Shown here: positions 30,711 through 41,901 of the stretch, piece by piece
Numbering within the stretch: the stretch's first letter is position 1
Layout of the letters: every line of letters starts with the position of its first letter
Assembly (NCBI GenBank): GCA_022494885.1
Contig: JAGVSM010001233.1
Location: forward strand, 205,102-269,101
Direction of reading: 5' to 3'
DNA: 64,000 nucleotides
Origin: Micrasema longulum
Taxonomy: Eukaryota > Arthropoda > Insecta > Trichoptera > Brachycentridae
Made by a program: the position numbers and the translations under genes
Notes under the pieces: model-generated
The model's database searches: none
The model's input: the letters and a program-made list of their open reading frames with translations, nothing else
What the model was told of the DNA's origin: nothing

Positions 30711-31771
30711 CACTGATCAAGCAAATAATAATTGCACAAAAAGCTTTAATAAAAAATATCTTAAGAGTCTCAATCAGAACTAGCTCCCTCGGTATATTCG
30801 AAAATCGTAATGTAAAATCTATAATACAACTTTATGTTAAAGCTTTGTTACTATACGCACGTAAACATTATTATCTACCTTCCGTTACAAATACAAGAGT
30901 TACTAGATACTCCACCGTGATGCTGCAAAAAAATAAAAAATAAATACAACCTTCGGTCAAAGAGGATTGGCCTACTACTCGGTTAAAGTGTGCAATCTTC
31001 TTCCATTATCCATAAGGATAATTAGTAAGTACTCACAATATAAAATTAAGAAATGGATAGTGGAGGTGGGTTGCGCACGGATCGATGAGTGGATCAAGCC
31101 AAATAGGTAAAATGTGTGTACTGTTTATGAAATTTGTTCTATTGGTCTATATAAAGTGGTTATGTTTTTTATGATTATTTAAGTTTTTTATTGTCCATTA
31201 TGTTAATGATAATTAGGTTTATTGGATTAATTACGTATTTTTTATTGTAGTTATTATGTTAACTTTGTTAAATAGATAATCTTAGGCATGTTTTACAATT
31301 TGTAAAATGTTTCCCTCGGCACGGGACACCCCAGTGAGGGAACATTATTCTGTATTTTAAAAAAATACATTTAAAAATAAATAATCTTTTCGCTACATGA
31401 TATTATAACAGGCGCAACTTTATTTTATGGCATTAGGAATACAAACACATATACTGTTTACAATACTTATTCACAGAGAAAAAATGATAATTTATAATAA
31501 GACCTGCCATTTTATTAAATGTATTTACATACATTTAAACATATAAATTGACGAATTTCACAATATTGATAACAATTAATTAATACCAAATTAACCAATA
31601 TTCTAGATTACAAATATTTTTTTATTGTAATTATTATGTTAACTTTGTTAAATAGATAATCTTAGGCATGTTTTACAATTTGTAAAATGTTTCCCTCGGC
31701 ACGGGACACCCCAGTGAGGGAACATTATTCTGTATTAAAAAAAATACAAACAATTTAAAAGTATAAATAAA
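30711..31771 (+). mobile_element. CR1/jockey-like LINE tail inserted in LINE-B
   Basis: The reading TKQIIIAQKALIKNILRVSI, SIIQLYVKALLLYARKHYYL, TRVTRYSTVMLQKN is an RT C-terminus. It is followed by a 3' UTR in which a segment of about 130 bases (31,238-31,367) is repeated at 31,618-31,747 (GGCACGGGACACCCCAGTGA). The joints with LINE-B are at CAAATGACAC and AACGGTAACG. A reverse-orientation copy of this 3' end lies in 35,720-36,110. Confidence 0.68.
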
Positions 31772-31995
31772 TAACGGTAACGTGAGACGGGGACGACCAA
31801 GGAAGACGTGGCATGATCAGATAAACCAAAATCTTGAGTCTGGTTATGTCAAAAGCAGACAGAACCGAGAGGGCATGTATGACAAGATGTATTAATGGGG
31901 AAGAAGCTAGGAATATATGCTATGATAGACGTGAGTGGCGGTCCATTCTCTCTGCCTACCCCTACAGGGAAATGGCTTGATGGTAGTAGTAGTAG
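31772..31995 (+). pseudogene. LINE-B copy, right part with (TAG)n end
   Basis: GNVRRGRPRKTWHDQINQNL, then SRQNREGMYDKMY (frameshift), then EWRSILSAYPYREMA. The 3' end is GATGGTAGTAGTAGTAGTAC, i.e. LINE-B ends in a TAG microsatellite, as RTE-type elements often do. Confidence 0.75.
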
Positions 31996-32040
31996 TACTG
32001 TTTTCATGCTAATAAAGGTTCACTCATAAAAACATATGTA

Positions 32041-33000
32041 TGTAAAGTGTTTATTTATTTATTTATTTATTTATTAACGGACATTGTCCGTGTATACAAT
32101 TTATAAGGTTTAAATATTACAATAAAAGAATAGTTTAAAACATTTAAAGAAAAAAGAAAGAAGCATTGACAAACATAAGGGACATCGAGACAAGATCTGG
32201 ACTATTTATTTAGTGCTCGTTTAAATCCTTGTAAACTTAAACCAAAAAAGTCCAGATCCTGTCTTGAGTTAACAATACGACAATGGCGGGTCATTGGAGA
32301 ATTTAGGCCATAGTTTGTTCTATGCTGATCGATGAACAGTACTTCATTGTTTCTCAATCTACGAGTCGGAATATTGAATTTGACTTGTCCCAGTAATGAT
32401 GGAACATCGATTATACCATTTAGTATGCCGAACATATATATGGAGTCAATATTAGTTCTACGTTTTTGTAGACTAGAAATATTTAGCATTGACTCTATTT
32501 CAGCATAAGAATAATTATCTCTCTCTAGTCCGAGCATCCACGCTATTTTTCGAAGCAAGCGATGTTGGACTGATTCAATATGATTTATGCGATTGACATA
32601 GAATGGAGACCGGACCACGGAGGCATATTCTAGAAGAGGGCGAACAGTTGAGCAATAAAGAGTTTTGATTGTACGGACATTAGTAAAATCAGGGGATATT
32701 CTGTTAATGAAGCCAAGTAATTTCAGTGATTTATTTAATATATGCTCGTTGTATGTCAGTTTATAGTCCAAAACAACTCCTAAATCTCTGATGGACTTAA
32801 CTACATCAATTTGGAGTTTTCTAATAGGTACTCGAAGGAAATTGGTTGTTTTGTTCTATGAAATGACATTATTTTGCATTTTTTAATATTTAGTTCTAAT
32901 TTATTGACTTTACACCATCGGTTAAAAGAGTTAATGTCTGATTGAAGAAGAAAGCAGTCTTGCAGTGTTGAATAAATAAATGCGCCAGAATTTAAATTTT
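32041..33000 (-). pseudogene. LINE-C copy (jockey/CR1-like RT C-terminus)
   Basis: The 189-codon minus frame 32,202-32,771 reads LLGFINRISPDFTNVRTIKT, LYCSTVRPLLEYASVV, HIESVQHRLLRKIAWMLGL and FGLSLQGFKRALNK. Upstream, in another frame, is WCKVNKLELNIKKCKIMSF. These are the post-YADD blocks of a jockey/CR1-type RT. The 3' tail is (AAAT)n at 32,041-32,075. 5' truncated and frameshifted at about 32,790. Confidence 0.8.
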
Positions 33001-33165
33001 TCCCTTCGGTAAAAGCGACAAAAGCAAAGAGTTTCCTGAAACCGTCCTTTTGTACTTTTCCGGGAAGAAAACAATGCGCCTGCGACTGGAGACCCGCATT
33101 CAGAAATATCTCATCCAAACAAAACTGGTCTGCTGATGTGCCGATGTAGGGTTGCCATCTTAGAG
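33001..33165. other. Unclassified short segment
   Basis: Lies between LINE-C and an L2-like fragment. No similarity recognised. Confidence 0.25.
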
Positions 33166-33166
33166 C

Positions 33167-33320
33167 AGGTCTACCAATGAACAAAGTGACTCTCTATCAC
33201 TCCACTACTCCGGGAATTACACTGGCTACGTTTTCCACGGAGGGTGGGATATAAATTCTGTTGGCCCATGTATAAACCACTGCACAACTCTGCTCCGGAA
33301 TATCTAAGGGAGCTATGTAT
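33167..33320 (+). pseudogene. L2-like LINE fragment
   Basis: CAGGTCTACCAATGAACAAA, CACTGGCTACGTTTTCCACG and AACTCTGCTCCGGAATATCT match 38,064-38,275 with an internal deletion. Confidence 0.7.
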
Positions 33321-33824
33321 CAGGGGCGAACCGTGTATAGAAGCGATTATGCACAGCTTACCATTATATTTTACTAACCATAATAATGTTTTACTGTAAC
33401 TTTATTTACAGAAAAACAAATAAATAATTAACATTTATTTTAAATCATTTCCACCGGTTGTATTTATATCCTAATATAAATATAAATTTTAATAAAGCGC
33501 GCCCAGCGCCTGCGGTGAGCCAAGAAACTAGCCGATTATTTCAGCTTATGTTTTCATACAAATAAGTATACTATATTTTGAATGTACCAGAGTGGGTTTT
33601 TTCTCCTAGATATTAAACTTGCAGATTACACAAATTATTTGAAGATTCTTGATTTGGAAAACAGTATTTCTTAAGGACTATTTTTCAATGAGATAGTACT
33701 TTTGACATAAGACCATAATTACTTTCATGCGTCATATTGCAGGACATATAGCGCTTCACGCGGCCGTTTTTAGCACTATTAATTACTAGAACATCGCGGC
33801 CAGTTGACATTTCGATCTGATCTG
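33321..33824. other. Gene-free stretch, possibly hAT-derived
   Basis: It begins CAGGGGCGAACCGTG right after the L2-like fragment, a hAT-like terminus, but no matching right end was found. CGCGCCCAGCGCCTGCGGTG lies at 33,498. Confidence 0.3.
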
Positions 33825-34255
33825 ATCAACAGATGGAAGAGTTCAGGAAATGTGGATGTTCAAATAAGGGAAGAATGGTGAATGTTACACAGTGTGTAAA
33901 GTGGCCACTTAAACCAGCCAATGACGGGTCATAAGCCCTGTAAATGCCTAGACTTCCATATCCCTTCTCAAAAATGTTTTCCCTCTCTGTTGAAATAAAT
34001 TTAAAGGTTGTAATATGTATTATTTTGTTTTACATTTTTTGTTTCTTTTTTTATATTTTGTAAACATGCCAAACACAAGAACTCTTTTTTGGCAAGTTCA
34101 ACTTTAAATGTTCCATTTATTTTACTGTATGTATTGTTTTTTTATGCTAATAAAGGTTTTGATTTTTTTTTGTTAAAAAATGTTAGTATAAACAGTCCCC
34201 CAGGGAGTTGAATCCAGTCCTTGTCTAAAAAAATTTGGACAAACTCGAAATATTG
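33825..34255 (+). repeat. TDR-393 pieces of both subfamilies
   Basis: 33,825-34,005 is second-subfamily (CTCTCTGTTGAAATAAATTT). 34,185-34,255 is first-subfamily (GGGAGTTGAATCCAGTCCTT). They are separated by about 180 bases of AT-rich sequence. Confidence 0.7.
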
Positions 34256-34486
34256 AAAATAAAATTTTATTTAATTTTTAAATATGTATATTGAACGGAT
34301 GGCAACTGGCAACCCTAGCTCGGTGCTGACTGCTGACTGCTGACTGCCGACTGCCGCGCGGGTCCCATCTTCTCGGAAGTGGCGCTAAGCTGGGGCCGTA
34401 TCACAAAGAAAAGAGCGAAGCCCCGAAAGGCGGTCTGACAATATACAGGAAAAAATTGCACGTTGAGATTTCTCATTACGAATTAT
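34256..34486. other. Short GC-richer stretch
   Basis: Contains four tandem CTGACTG-type units (34,326-34,355) and AAGTGGCGCTAAGCTG. Function unknown. Confidence 0.3.
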
Positions 34487-34547
34487 TATAAACTTGTCCC
34501 GTGGTCAGCACGTTTGCCTACCATGCAAGAGGTCTCAGGTAAAGTCA
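34487..34547 (+). repeat. SINE head fragment
   Basis: CCCGTGGTCAGCACGTTTGC and CTACCATGCAAGAGGTCTCA match the head of the SINE at 60,343. Confidence 0.6.
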
Positions 34548-34611
34548 ATTTTTCAGTGCTGTTGAAATGCAATTCATCGGGCGAATGTGTGGTAAAACGA
34601 TGTAAGACAGA

Positions 34612-35289
34612 TTTATTTATTTATTTTTATGGACACATAGAAAATTACTATAACAAAATTAGAAAGACTCAATGGTTTATAGTAGACTTTGTGGGAGTGG
34701 AAGCGAGAGAGAAGTGTTTATAATTGAATTTGATTCAGTGATCGTTTGAAAGAAGACAACTTGTTATCAAAGAAATCAAGACTGGTATGTTTGTTAGCAG
34801 ACCTAAGAATTCTAGGCATAGGGGAATGAAAACCATAGTTAGTTCTATGGTTATCGGTATGAAAGAGTAAGTTTTGTCTGAGGTTTCTAGTTGGGATATT
34901 TAATTTTATTAAGCTCAGTAGTTCGGGCGCATCAAAGAGTGAGTTGAGAATTTTAAATAGGACTATAAGGTCGGATTTATTTCGACGGTCTTGAAGATAA
35001 GATATATTCAAGGTAGTTTCTAACTCATTATACGTATATAGGTCTCTGAATAAGCCCAACCTCCAGCCTATCTTTCTTAAAAATCGATGTTGAACTGATT
35101 CAATATTCTTGATGTGAACATCATAATATGGAGACCAGAAAACAGAGGAATACTCTAGGTGCGGGCAAACTAGGGAACAGAAGAGAGTTTTAAGGGTATT
35201 GATATTTTTGAAGTCAGCTGTGCTTCTGTTAATAAACCCAAGAAGTTTTATGGATTTATTGATAACATGTTCAATATGAATTGTAAAAG
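34612..35289 (-). pseudogene. LINE-C copy inserted in LINE-B
   Basis: A 193-codon minus frame (34,718-35,299) carries KSIKLLGFINRSTADFKNIN, FCSLVCPHLEYSSVFWSP, NIESVQHRFLRKIGWRLGLF and YGFHSPMPRILRSANK. Its 3' tail is (AAAT)n at 34,612-34,630. Imperfect flanking AAGACAGAT / AAGAAAGAT is a possible 9-bp target duplication. Confidence 0.8.
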
Positions 35290-35564
35290 AAAGATGCACA
35301 AATGTCGAGATCCGTGAAGTGTGTAAGGCTGAGACGCATTATCGACAGAATCAAGAAAGGGGTGCTGCGTTGGTTCGGACATGTAGAGCGAATGGACAGC
35401 GAGAGAACGGCTAAAAGGATCTACGATGCGAATGTTGATGAATAATGCAGACAACGAGGAAGACCGAGAAAGACATGACACGATCGAGTCCATCAACTTG
35501 AAGATGGACATTTCAGGAGTAGGAATAATCGGCGAGCGTCCATGAGAAGATGTATGAATGTAGA

Positions 35565-35715
35565 ATATATCATAATTGGAGACGAGGAACTAGAATCCCA
35601 ACCGGCCATGAGCTCTGTAGCTGCAAGACGTGCTGGGATATTTATTTATTGTACAGCGCCCTTAAGGTAATTTTCACAAAAATGACGCTAGGAAATTATC
35701 CAAGCATATATATAT
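35565..35715 (+). repeat. 'GCTGCAAG' unit with L2-like terminus
   Basis: ACTAGAATCCCAACCGGCCA, GTAGCTGCAAGACGTGCTGG and the GCGCCCTT...ATGACGC...AATTATCCA terminus (35,656-35,703). Nearly the same as 39,845-39,967. Confidence 0.7.
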
Positions 35716-36113
35716 TTATTTATTTCTTCATATTTTTTGCTTACAAACTATAATTAATAATAAAAATAATGTGACCTCACTGGGGTTTCCCGTGCCGAGG
35801 ACACTTAACAATACACTTTTTTAAAATTACATTTTGGAATAAACAAAGAAGACTAACTTAAAAAAACGAAGATAATTAACAAATATTTATTCAGTTTTTA
35901 AAAAAAAGGTATTTGTGTACATCTATATTATTTATATTACAAAACACACAATGAAAATAACAAAAACCTAACATAAGCTATACACTTGTGGAGCAGTTGA
36001 TTCAATATTGGTATGGGCAAATGAGACAATCCATTTTACTTCTACCTAGCTCCACTGTCCATTTTTTATAGCCTTTTTAAACAGTTTCTCGTTACTAATT
36101 GTTAATATATATA
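35716..36113 (-). repeat. CR1/jockey-like LINE 3' end
   Basis: Inverted match to 31,040-31,380: TCACTGGGGTTTCCCGTGCC equals the complement of GGCACGGGACACCCCAGTGA with changes. It lies inside LINE-B between MNVE and EARYV. Confidence 0.6.
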
Positions 36114-36249
36114 TAGAGGAAGCGAGGTATGTATGCAAAGACAGAGTGATATGGCGTTCTATCATATCTGCCTATCCTATGATTGTTCACAAGAAGTAAA
36201 TACCCCTACACATGATGCGGGAGGTACACTTGATGTTATAATACGACGG

Positions 36250-36905
36250 AATTGTGATAAAAAATCACAGTTTTTGTAACAGACATCGGACTTTCAGACC
36301 ACAGATTAGTGCACTGTAAAATTAATATCCAAAAACCAACACCAACTTACAAAACACTCGCATCAAGGCCATGGAGAAAATTAAATTTAGAACATTTTAA
36401 ATCCGAACTTCTGACATCATTGATTGGTCCGGACATTGACCGTCGCTCAAACGACGTCGATCAATTGGTTGGGTTGTACAATGAGGTATTATCTAACCTG
36501 ATAGACAAACATGCACCATTTACTACGAAAACTATTCGAAAAAGGAAATCTGATGCATGGTTTGACGAAAATTGTCGACTCAAAAAGAAAGAGCTAAGAC
36601 GTCTAGAACGCAAATACAGAAACACACTGTCAACTTCGAACCGATCAATATGGTTAGATATGCAAGCCTCTTATAGGACATTTATAAAAGAAATAAAATC
36701 TAGTTTCTGGTGTACAAAAATCACTGAACAGAAAAAGTCTCCAAAACAACTCTGGCGAAGCCTTCAATCTGTTCGTGGTGACTGTATAGCAGAGACATCT
36801 AACACAAGCGCTACTGCCACTGATTTTGCCGACTTTTTTACAAATAAAGTCGAAAAAATCAGACTGGCGTGTAGTTCAGCGAAAAAAACCTGTAATTTTA
36901 GATAA
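36250..36905 (+). pseudogene. L2-like ORF2, endonuclease end and connector
   Basis: THDAGGTLDVIITTxx-type sequence precedes GLSDHRLVHCKI; SDHRLV (36,294-36,311) is the catalytic His-containing terminal motif of AP endonucleases. The 198-codon frame 36,309-36,905 continues with FDENCRLKKKELRRLERKYR and LWRSLQSVRGD, typical of the EN-RT linker of L2/CR1 elements. Confidence 0.8.
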
Positions 36906-38221
36906 TGCCCTTCAAAAATTCAGTAAATTTGAACCAACGTCTATAAATGAGGTTAAAAAAATTGTTGTGGCATTACCCAACAAACAATGTATATTAGATC
37001 CGATGCCAACATGGCTTTTGAAAAAATGCATTAACGTATTAGCTCCATTTTTAACAGATTTATTTAATACATCCATGGAGCGCAGCATTGTTCCGAGAGC
37101 CATAAAAAAGCAAATGTAACTCCACTTTTAAAAAATTCCCAACTAGATGTGGAAGATCTTTCCAGTTTTCGCCCTATTTCAAATCTTCCCATCATATCAA
37201 AAATACTAGAAAAAATAGTTTCTCACAGGCTCGTTAACTATATCGAGCGGAATTCTTTATTTTCGGTAAGGCAATCGGCATACCGACGTTTTCATTCCAC
37301 GGAGACGGGAGTGATAAGAGTACTGTCTGACATTATAACGTCGGTGGACTCTTGTAATCTGGTGTTGATGGCTCTTCTGGACATGAGTGCTGCATTTGAT
37401 ACTGTAGACCATAATATTTTGCTTGAACGTCTGAGAAAACTTATGGTATCCGTGATCAGGCACATATGTGGTTCAGTTCATATCTTAATAAAAGAGAATA
37501 TGCAGTCGTGTTCCAGGGTAAAAGCTCAACCAACTTTCGGATGTCTACAGGAGTGCCTCAAGGGTCAGTACTCGGACCACTTCTCTATCTCCTTTACACT
37601 AAAGATATAGAGAATATTATCAAAGAATGTGGATTGTGGTCGCACTGCTATGCAGATGATACGCAGATTTATTTTTATTGCAAACCAGGCGAGAGAAGTG
37701 TGCTTGTCAATTTAATTGATGGATGCATCAAGAAAATAGGAAACTGGATGGCTGAAAACAGACTAACATTAAACTCATCAAAAACTGAACAACTGTGGGT
37801 GGCTTCAGCCAGACGACAGAATTTGATCCAGGATACGGCTCTACCCAATGTAGGGAGTGCCGTTTTACCCACCGTTAAACTACTGGGAGTTTTACTCAAT
37901 TCTGACCTATCTCTTGACGCTCAAATTAATAGAACGATAAGTTCATGCTTCTACCAGCTGAGACAAATTAAATGCATACACAAAAATTTGCCGGTTGATG
38001 ACGCCCGTCAATTAATAAATGCGTTTGTAGTGTCTAAAGTCGATTATTGTAATGGTATCTATGCAGGTCTACCAATGAACAAAATGACTCGCCTACAATC
38101 TGTATTGAATGCCGCAGCGAGACTTATTTTCGGAATCTCTAAGTTCAGTCATATCACTCCACTACTTCGGGAACTACACTGGCTACGTATTCCACAGAGG
38201 GTCGAATACAAACTCTGTTGA
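36900..38221 (+). pseudogene. L2-like ORF2, reverse transcriptase domain
   Basis: Frames 36,826-37,119, 37,149-37,610 and 37,466-38,221 give in order: LDPMPTWLLKKCINVLAPFL, FRPISNLPIISKILEKIV, AFDTVDHNILLERL (37,389-37,430), GVPQGSVLGPLLYLLY and CYADDTQIYFY (YADD at 37,649-37,660), MAENRLTLNSSKTEQLW and KLLGVLLNSDLSLDAQIN. All major RT blocks are present, but the reading needs at least two frame corrections. It ends at a TGA just before the C-terminal block at 38,225. Confidence 0.85.
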
Positions 38222-38224
38222 CTT

Positions 38225-38509
38225 ATGTATAAGTCACTGCACAACTCTGCTCCGGAATATCTAAGGGAACTATGCATTCCAGATGAACCAGCTGACAGGC
38301 GTCTAACGCTTAGATCAGCTACGTCTACGGCGAGAGGAAAAGTTATTATACCTCTACGCAAACAGCGCACTAAATTTAGTGAACGCGCATTTGCGGTCGC
38401 AGGCCCCATGGCATGGAATGCTCTCCCAGCAGAGGTGCGAGGCTGTGAAAGTGAAGCGATGTTTCGGAAAAAACTTAAAACCCATTTGTTCTCTAAATCA
38501 TTTGAATAA
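38225..38509 (+). pseudogene. L2-like ORF2, C-terminal block
   Basis: MYKSLHNSAPEYLRELCIPD then ERAFAVAGPMAWNALPAEVR and FRKKLKTHLFSKSF. It continues the RT after one in-frame stop and is nearly the same as 9052-9310. Confidence 0.82.
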
Positions 38510-38710
38510 ATCCGTAGCACGTGACAACAAAATAAATTATTTTAATCAAATTACAAATTTAAAGCTTCAATTAAATTAACTTAACAGTAGAATCACCATG
38601 TAAAGCGCCCTTGAGGTCTTTTATTACGAAAATGGCGCTATATAAGTTATCCACAATAAATAAATAAATAAATATCCCTACGGGGAAACGGCGAGATGGT
38701 TTAATTGTTT

Positions 38711-39169
38711 GTTTGTAAAATACTGTGCTAAAAAAATCTCTCTGGGCTGTAACGTCGTGTTACTTTAGACATTTTAAATGACTGACAGATACCTATTTAA
38801 AAACAATAATATTATAAATTTATGTATTTTAATTAATCAATTTATTTATTTAGTGCACAGTTTTAAAATGTACTGAGGTTCTTTGTTTCGGGTCCCGACT
38901 AAATTCCAATATTTAGGCAGAACCTTATTTTTTACACATGTTTTTTTAAAAATTAAATAATGCTTTAAAACAAAACAAAGGCCGTTTTAATATTTCCCGA
39001 TATCTAAGTGTTCTTGATTCCGCACTTTTATGTATTTTATTGGGTTTCATTATTTTTCCTTTTATATTTTCTGTTCATGTTTACCTTCTTAAATAAAAAT
39101 AAATACAAAAAAAGTCGGGGAGGTTAGTGTCTACTTTATAGTTTTTATTATTTTATTTTTTATTATTAA
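38711..39169. other. AT-rich gene-free stretch
   Basis: Nothing recognised. Confidence 0.3.
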
Positions 39170-39967
39170 CTTTTTAAAATCATTCTTTTTAAAATTCCAT
39201 TTGTCGATGCGTTTTGAAGCTGCAAGACTTTTTGTGATGTTAGCTATCATATTATTTTTATCATTTTATGTAAATGTTATCAACTATCAAATATGTATTT
39301 TATTTATTTTATTGATTTTTCACGCCCATAAGACTTTTACATACATGAAAGTTATACAAAATATAAGTATATAAACAACATTAAATTTAAAAAATACAAT
39401 ATCAAGCAACAAAAGATAGAACAGTGTTGAGAAGTAAAGTTGGTATAAAAAAAGAAGATGAGTATATAAACAACATTTTTAAAAAAAATACAATATAAAG
39501 AAATAAAAGATACGAACAGTGTTAAGAAGTATGTATAGTTGGTATAAAAATAAAAAGATGAGTGTATGAACAACATAATTTTTTAAAAATACAAATTTAG
39601 TAAATGGGGTCTAGAATTTCAACCGTCCATGCGCTCAGTAGCTGCAAGACTTGTTGTTATCTAACTTCTGAATTTATAAATTTGCTTTTTATTTCGTTTT
39701 TAAAATATCACTTAAACTCTAAACTTCATTGTCAAAAAAAATGTAAATAGGGGCTAGATTTCTTATTGTCCATGCGCTCTGTAGCTGCAAGACGTTCTGT
39801 TATCTAGCTCATATATATCATATAAGAAATATATCATAATTGGAGACGAGGAACTAGAATCCCAACCGTCCATGCGCTCTGTAGCTGCAAGACGTGTTGG
39901 GATATTTATTTATTGTACAGCGCCCTTGAGGTGATTTTCACAAAAATGGCGCCACATAAATTATCCA
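39170..39967 (+). repeat. Tandem 'GCTGCAAG' array ending in the L2-like terminus
   Basis: Units near 39,195, 39,600, 39,745 and 39,860 each contain TCCATGCGCTCTGTAGCTGC or a variant. The final unit ends with GCGCCCTTGAGGT...AAAATGGCGCC...TTATCCA (39,920-39,967). Same arrangement as 5500-5870. Confidence 0.75.
39350..39600. repeat. Short tandem array, about 90-bp units
   Basis: Three units share TATATAAACAACAT, AAAATACAATAT, GAACAGTGTTAAGAAGTA and TTGGTATAAAAA. They sit inside the GCTGCAAG array. Confidence 0.65.
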
Positions 39968-40555
39968 AACATTATTATTATTTATATTTTGAAGAGTGAA
40001 ATTTTATATCGTAAACAACGCGACTTTTTGTCAGAGAATTAAAATAAAAAAGAGTTATAAGTTGCTTGTAAATTTAATATGTGGCGAAAACGAACGGTAA
40101 CGTGGAGCGAAAACGATCAAGAACGACGCACAGTGTTTCGTTTCATACAAGCTAGAAACTAAAAATTCTGAATGTACTTTTAACTTACGCATGCGATTCA
40201 TTTAATCCTCAAAAGAGGTTTTTATATTAAATATGTATTAATAATTCGTTTTATAAAAAATTTGTCACATTTTGTTATTTCATAAACGAAATAAATTTTC
40301 TGGAAATTGATATCTGCATCCAATAATGTATTTAAGGATCATAAATAATTGAAATTATTACTTTAATTCTATTGACTGATAAATCGGTCAACCTATAAAA
40401 TAAATCATTGAAAATTATATTAGATACTTAGGCATAAAATAAAGATTTCACCCGAGAGAACTAATCTGCCTTCACTTGTTTGTCAGAATAACCATTTTAC
40501 AGCTGATTTTATTATGTTAAACATGACAACTGAAAGGGTTTAAATAAACTTAAAA
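39968..40555. other. Gene-free stretch
   Basis: No recognised element. Confidence 0.3.
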
Positions 40556-40559
40556 GTTT

Positions 40560-40885
40560 GGCATTGTAAGGAACACAGAAGTGAGGCAACGGACACAGCA
40601 ACCCTTGGTATCTGCTGTCATCCAAGGCGTTTTGGCTGGCAAGGCCATGTACTACGTATGCCTTCCGAAAGCCTTAACCATGCTTGCCTATGTTACAAGG
40701 CATCAGGTTCTTGGCGTCCTGGTCGTCCACTGTTGACAATTTGTGGGCAGTTTGCGTCAGAGTTGCGGTACGTGGACTTAACTTGGGAGGATGTACGGGA
40801 GGTCGATCGCTTGGCCGGAGGCAGATTATGGAATCCATATGCTCCACATAGGGAGCGGATATGGTATGATGATGATAAAACTTAA
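40560..40885 (+). pseudogene. LINE-G C-terminal fragment
   Basis: RRFGWQGHVLRMPSESLNHA, CLCYKASGSWRPGRPLLT, then LTWEDVREVDRLAGGRLW, ending in a GATGATGAT tail. Best preserved of the three LINE-G tails; no active residues remain. Confidence 0.7.
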
Positions 40886-40907
40886 AGGTTTTTAAATAAA
40901 ACATTTG

Positions 40908-41180
40908 TTATAAGTGATTTTCAAATAGACGTATTTTGAGAAATATAAAAAGAGCATGTAATGTAGATAAGCCAAAGGAATAAAATTCTTGTCGAGAAAC
41001 TCTATTAATACTAATAGAGTTCATTTCACTGGGTTTGGCACTACAAATATAACAGGACATGGTTGACTTATTTTCAGCCAAAACGTTGCAAATTTTACCA
41101 TCTACCATTGTTAAAAGCATTTTTAATTTAATGGACAATACTACACCTCCAATATTAACATTAAAATTTTTCAATTGCAT
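40908..41180 (-). pseudogene. Transib transposase relic, middle segment
   Basis: KNFNVNIGGVVLSIKLKMLL, TMVDGKICNVLAENKST, SCYICSAKPSEMNSI and YSFGLSTLHALFIF. The DGK.CN, C.IC...P.EMN and GLS.LHA blocks follow the first catalytic region in Transib-like transposases. A +1/-1 frame change at about 41,180 separates it from the preceding frame. It is truncated before the second catalytic Asp and the Glu, so it cannot be active. Confidence 0.7.
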
Positions 41181-41181
41181 C

Positions 41182-41901
41182 TTAAAGTTTTTCGATTTCA
41201 GATTTAGTAAGAATATCAGTTTCTTTGTTGAAAATAAATTTAATAGGACGACAATAAGAGGTTGAGGAAGGGCTTAAATTTTGCCAAATTACTATATTAG
41301 GGTCATCATTAAGCCTTAGTTGTATTGGAACGAATGACATAATAAATAAAAATTCATCTATTGCATGCTCTGAGTAAAATTTCTGTTTATAATTACTATG
41401 TTCCGAGCTTCCATCTCCACCCCACTTGCATATAAGAGTCAGTACAGAACCTGAAGGAACTCTTTCTTTTAAGACTTCTGATTCTACATTTAGAAATCGT
41501 CCCACCGTATGATCTAAAATCGCTTGTAGCTGGATTTCTGCACTAGTTTCCGTTATTTTGACAAATTCCTCGCTCAGGCAACATGCTTCTTTTGCTTTTC
41601 TTAAATAATAAAATGCCGGATATATGTTGTGGCCGGTTTTTATGGCATTTTTACGCATAACTTTGTAGGAATGCGAAGATAATTTACAGTCAACGTATAA
41701 ACTTAGCGCTTCCTCAATTGTCAATGCCCGCTGTTTGTTTACTTGTTGACGTTCCCTACGTATTTTTGCTACTTCATTGGGAGTAGCTTTCAAAATTTTC
41801 TTTAGGAGATCGGCAACTGTGCGTTTTCCTGATGCTCGAATAGATACCTGCGTGGCAAACGAAAGTTCTTCAGATGTCTTCGTACTCACTAAATCACGCA
41901 C
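41182..41901 (-). pseudogene. Transib transposase relic, D1-containing segment
   Basis: A 239-codon frame. Recognisable blocks: SEELSFATQVSIRASGKR (about residues 10-27), TETSAEIQLQAILDHTVGRF, LTLICKWGGDGSSEHSNYKQ (about residues 155-175, around 41,400-41,430), FLFIMSFVPIQLRL, IVIWQNLSPSSTSYCRPI. KWG.DGSS.HS.YKQ is the first catalytic-Asp block of Transib transposases, related to the first Asp of the RAG1 core. The frame starts in mid-protein. Reading is good over 700 bases, so decay is recent or slow. Confidence 0.75.

Larger units (their letters stand above)
36178..38672 (+). mobile_element. L2-like non-LTR retrotransposon, 2.5 kb
   Basis: Flanked by TATCC (36,173-36,177 and 38,673-38,677), consistent with a 5-bp target duplication. 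It holds the last part of an AP endonuclease, a connector, a full RT domain, the C-terminal block, and the 3' hairpin GCGCCC...GGCGC (38,605-38,638) before an ATAAATAAATAAATAAAT tail. It is the longest element in the window and 5' truncated. Frame changes occur at about 36,250, 36,890, 37,110 and 37,465, with a stop at 38,219. Confidence 0.85.
34553..38710 (+). mobile_element. LINE-B copy broken by three separate insertions
   Basis: LINE-B coding pieces are at 34,553-34,611 (AVEMQFIGRMCGKTM), 35,290-35,563 (KCRDP, LRWFGHVERMDSERTAKRIY, RRCMNVE), 36,114-36,177 (EARYVCKDRVIWRSIISAYP) and 38,673-38,710 (YGETAR). In order they make one collinear LINE-B C-terminus. Between them sit a minus-strand LINE-C, a 'GCTGCAAG' unit plus a LINE 3' end, and a 2.5-kb L2-like LINE. 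Confidence 0.8.

Noticed and set aside
33321..33824. Complete hAT element beginning CAGGGGCG
   Set aside because: No matching right terminus or 8-bp duplication could be found.
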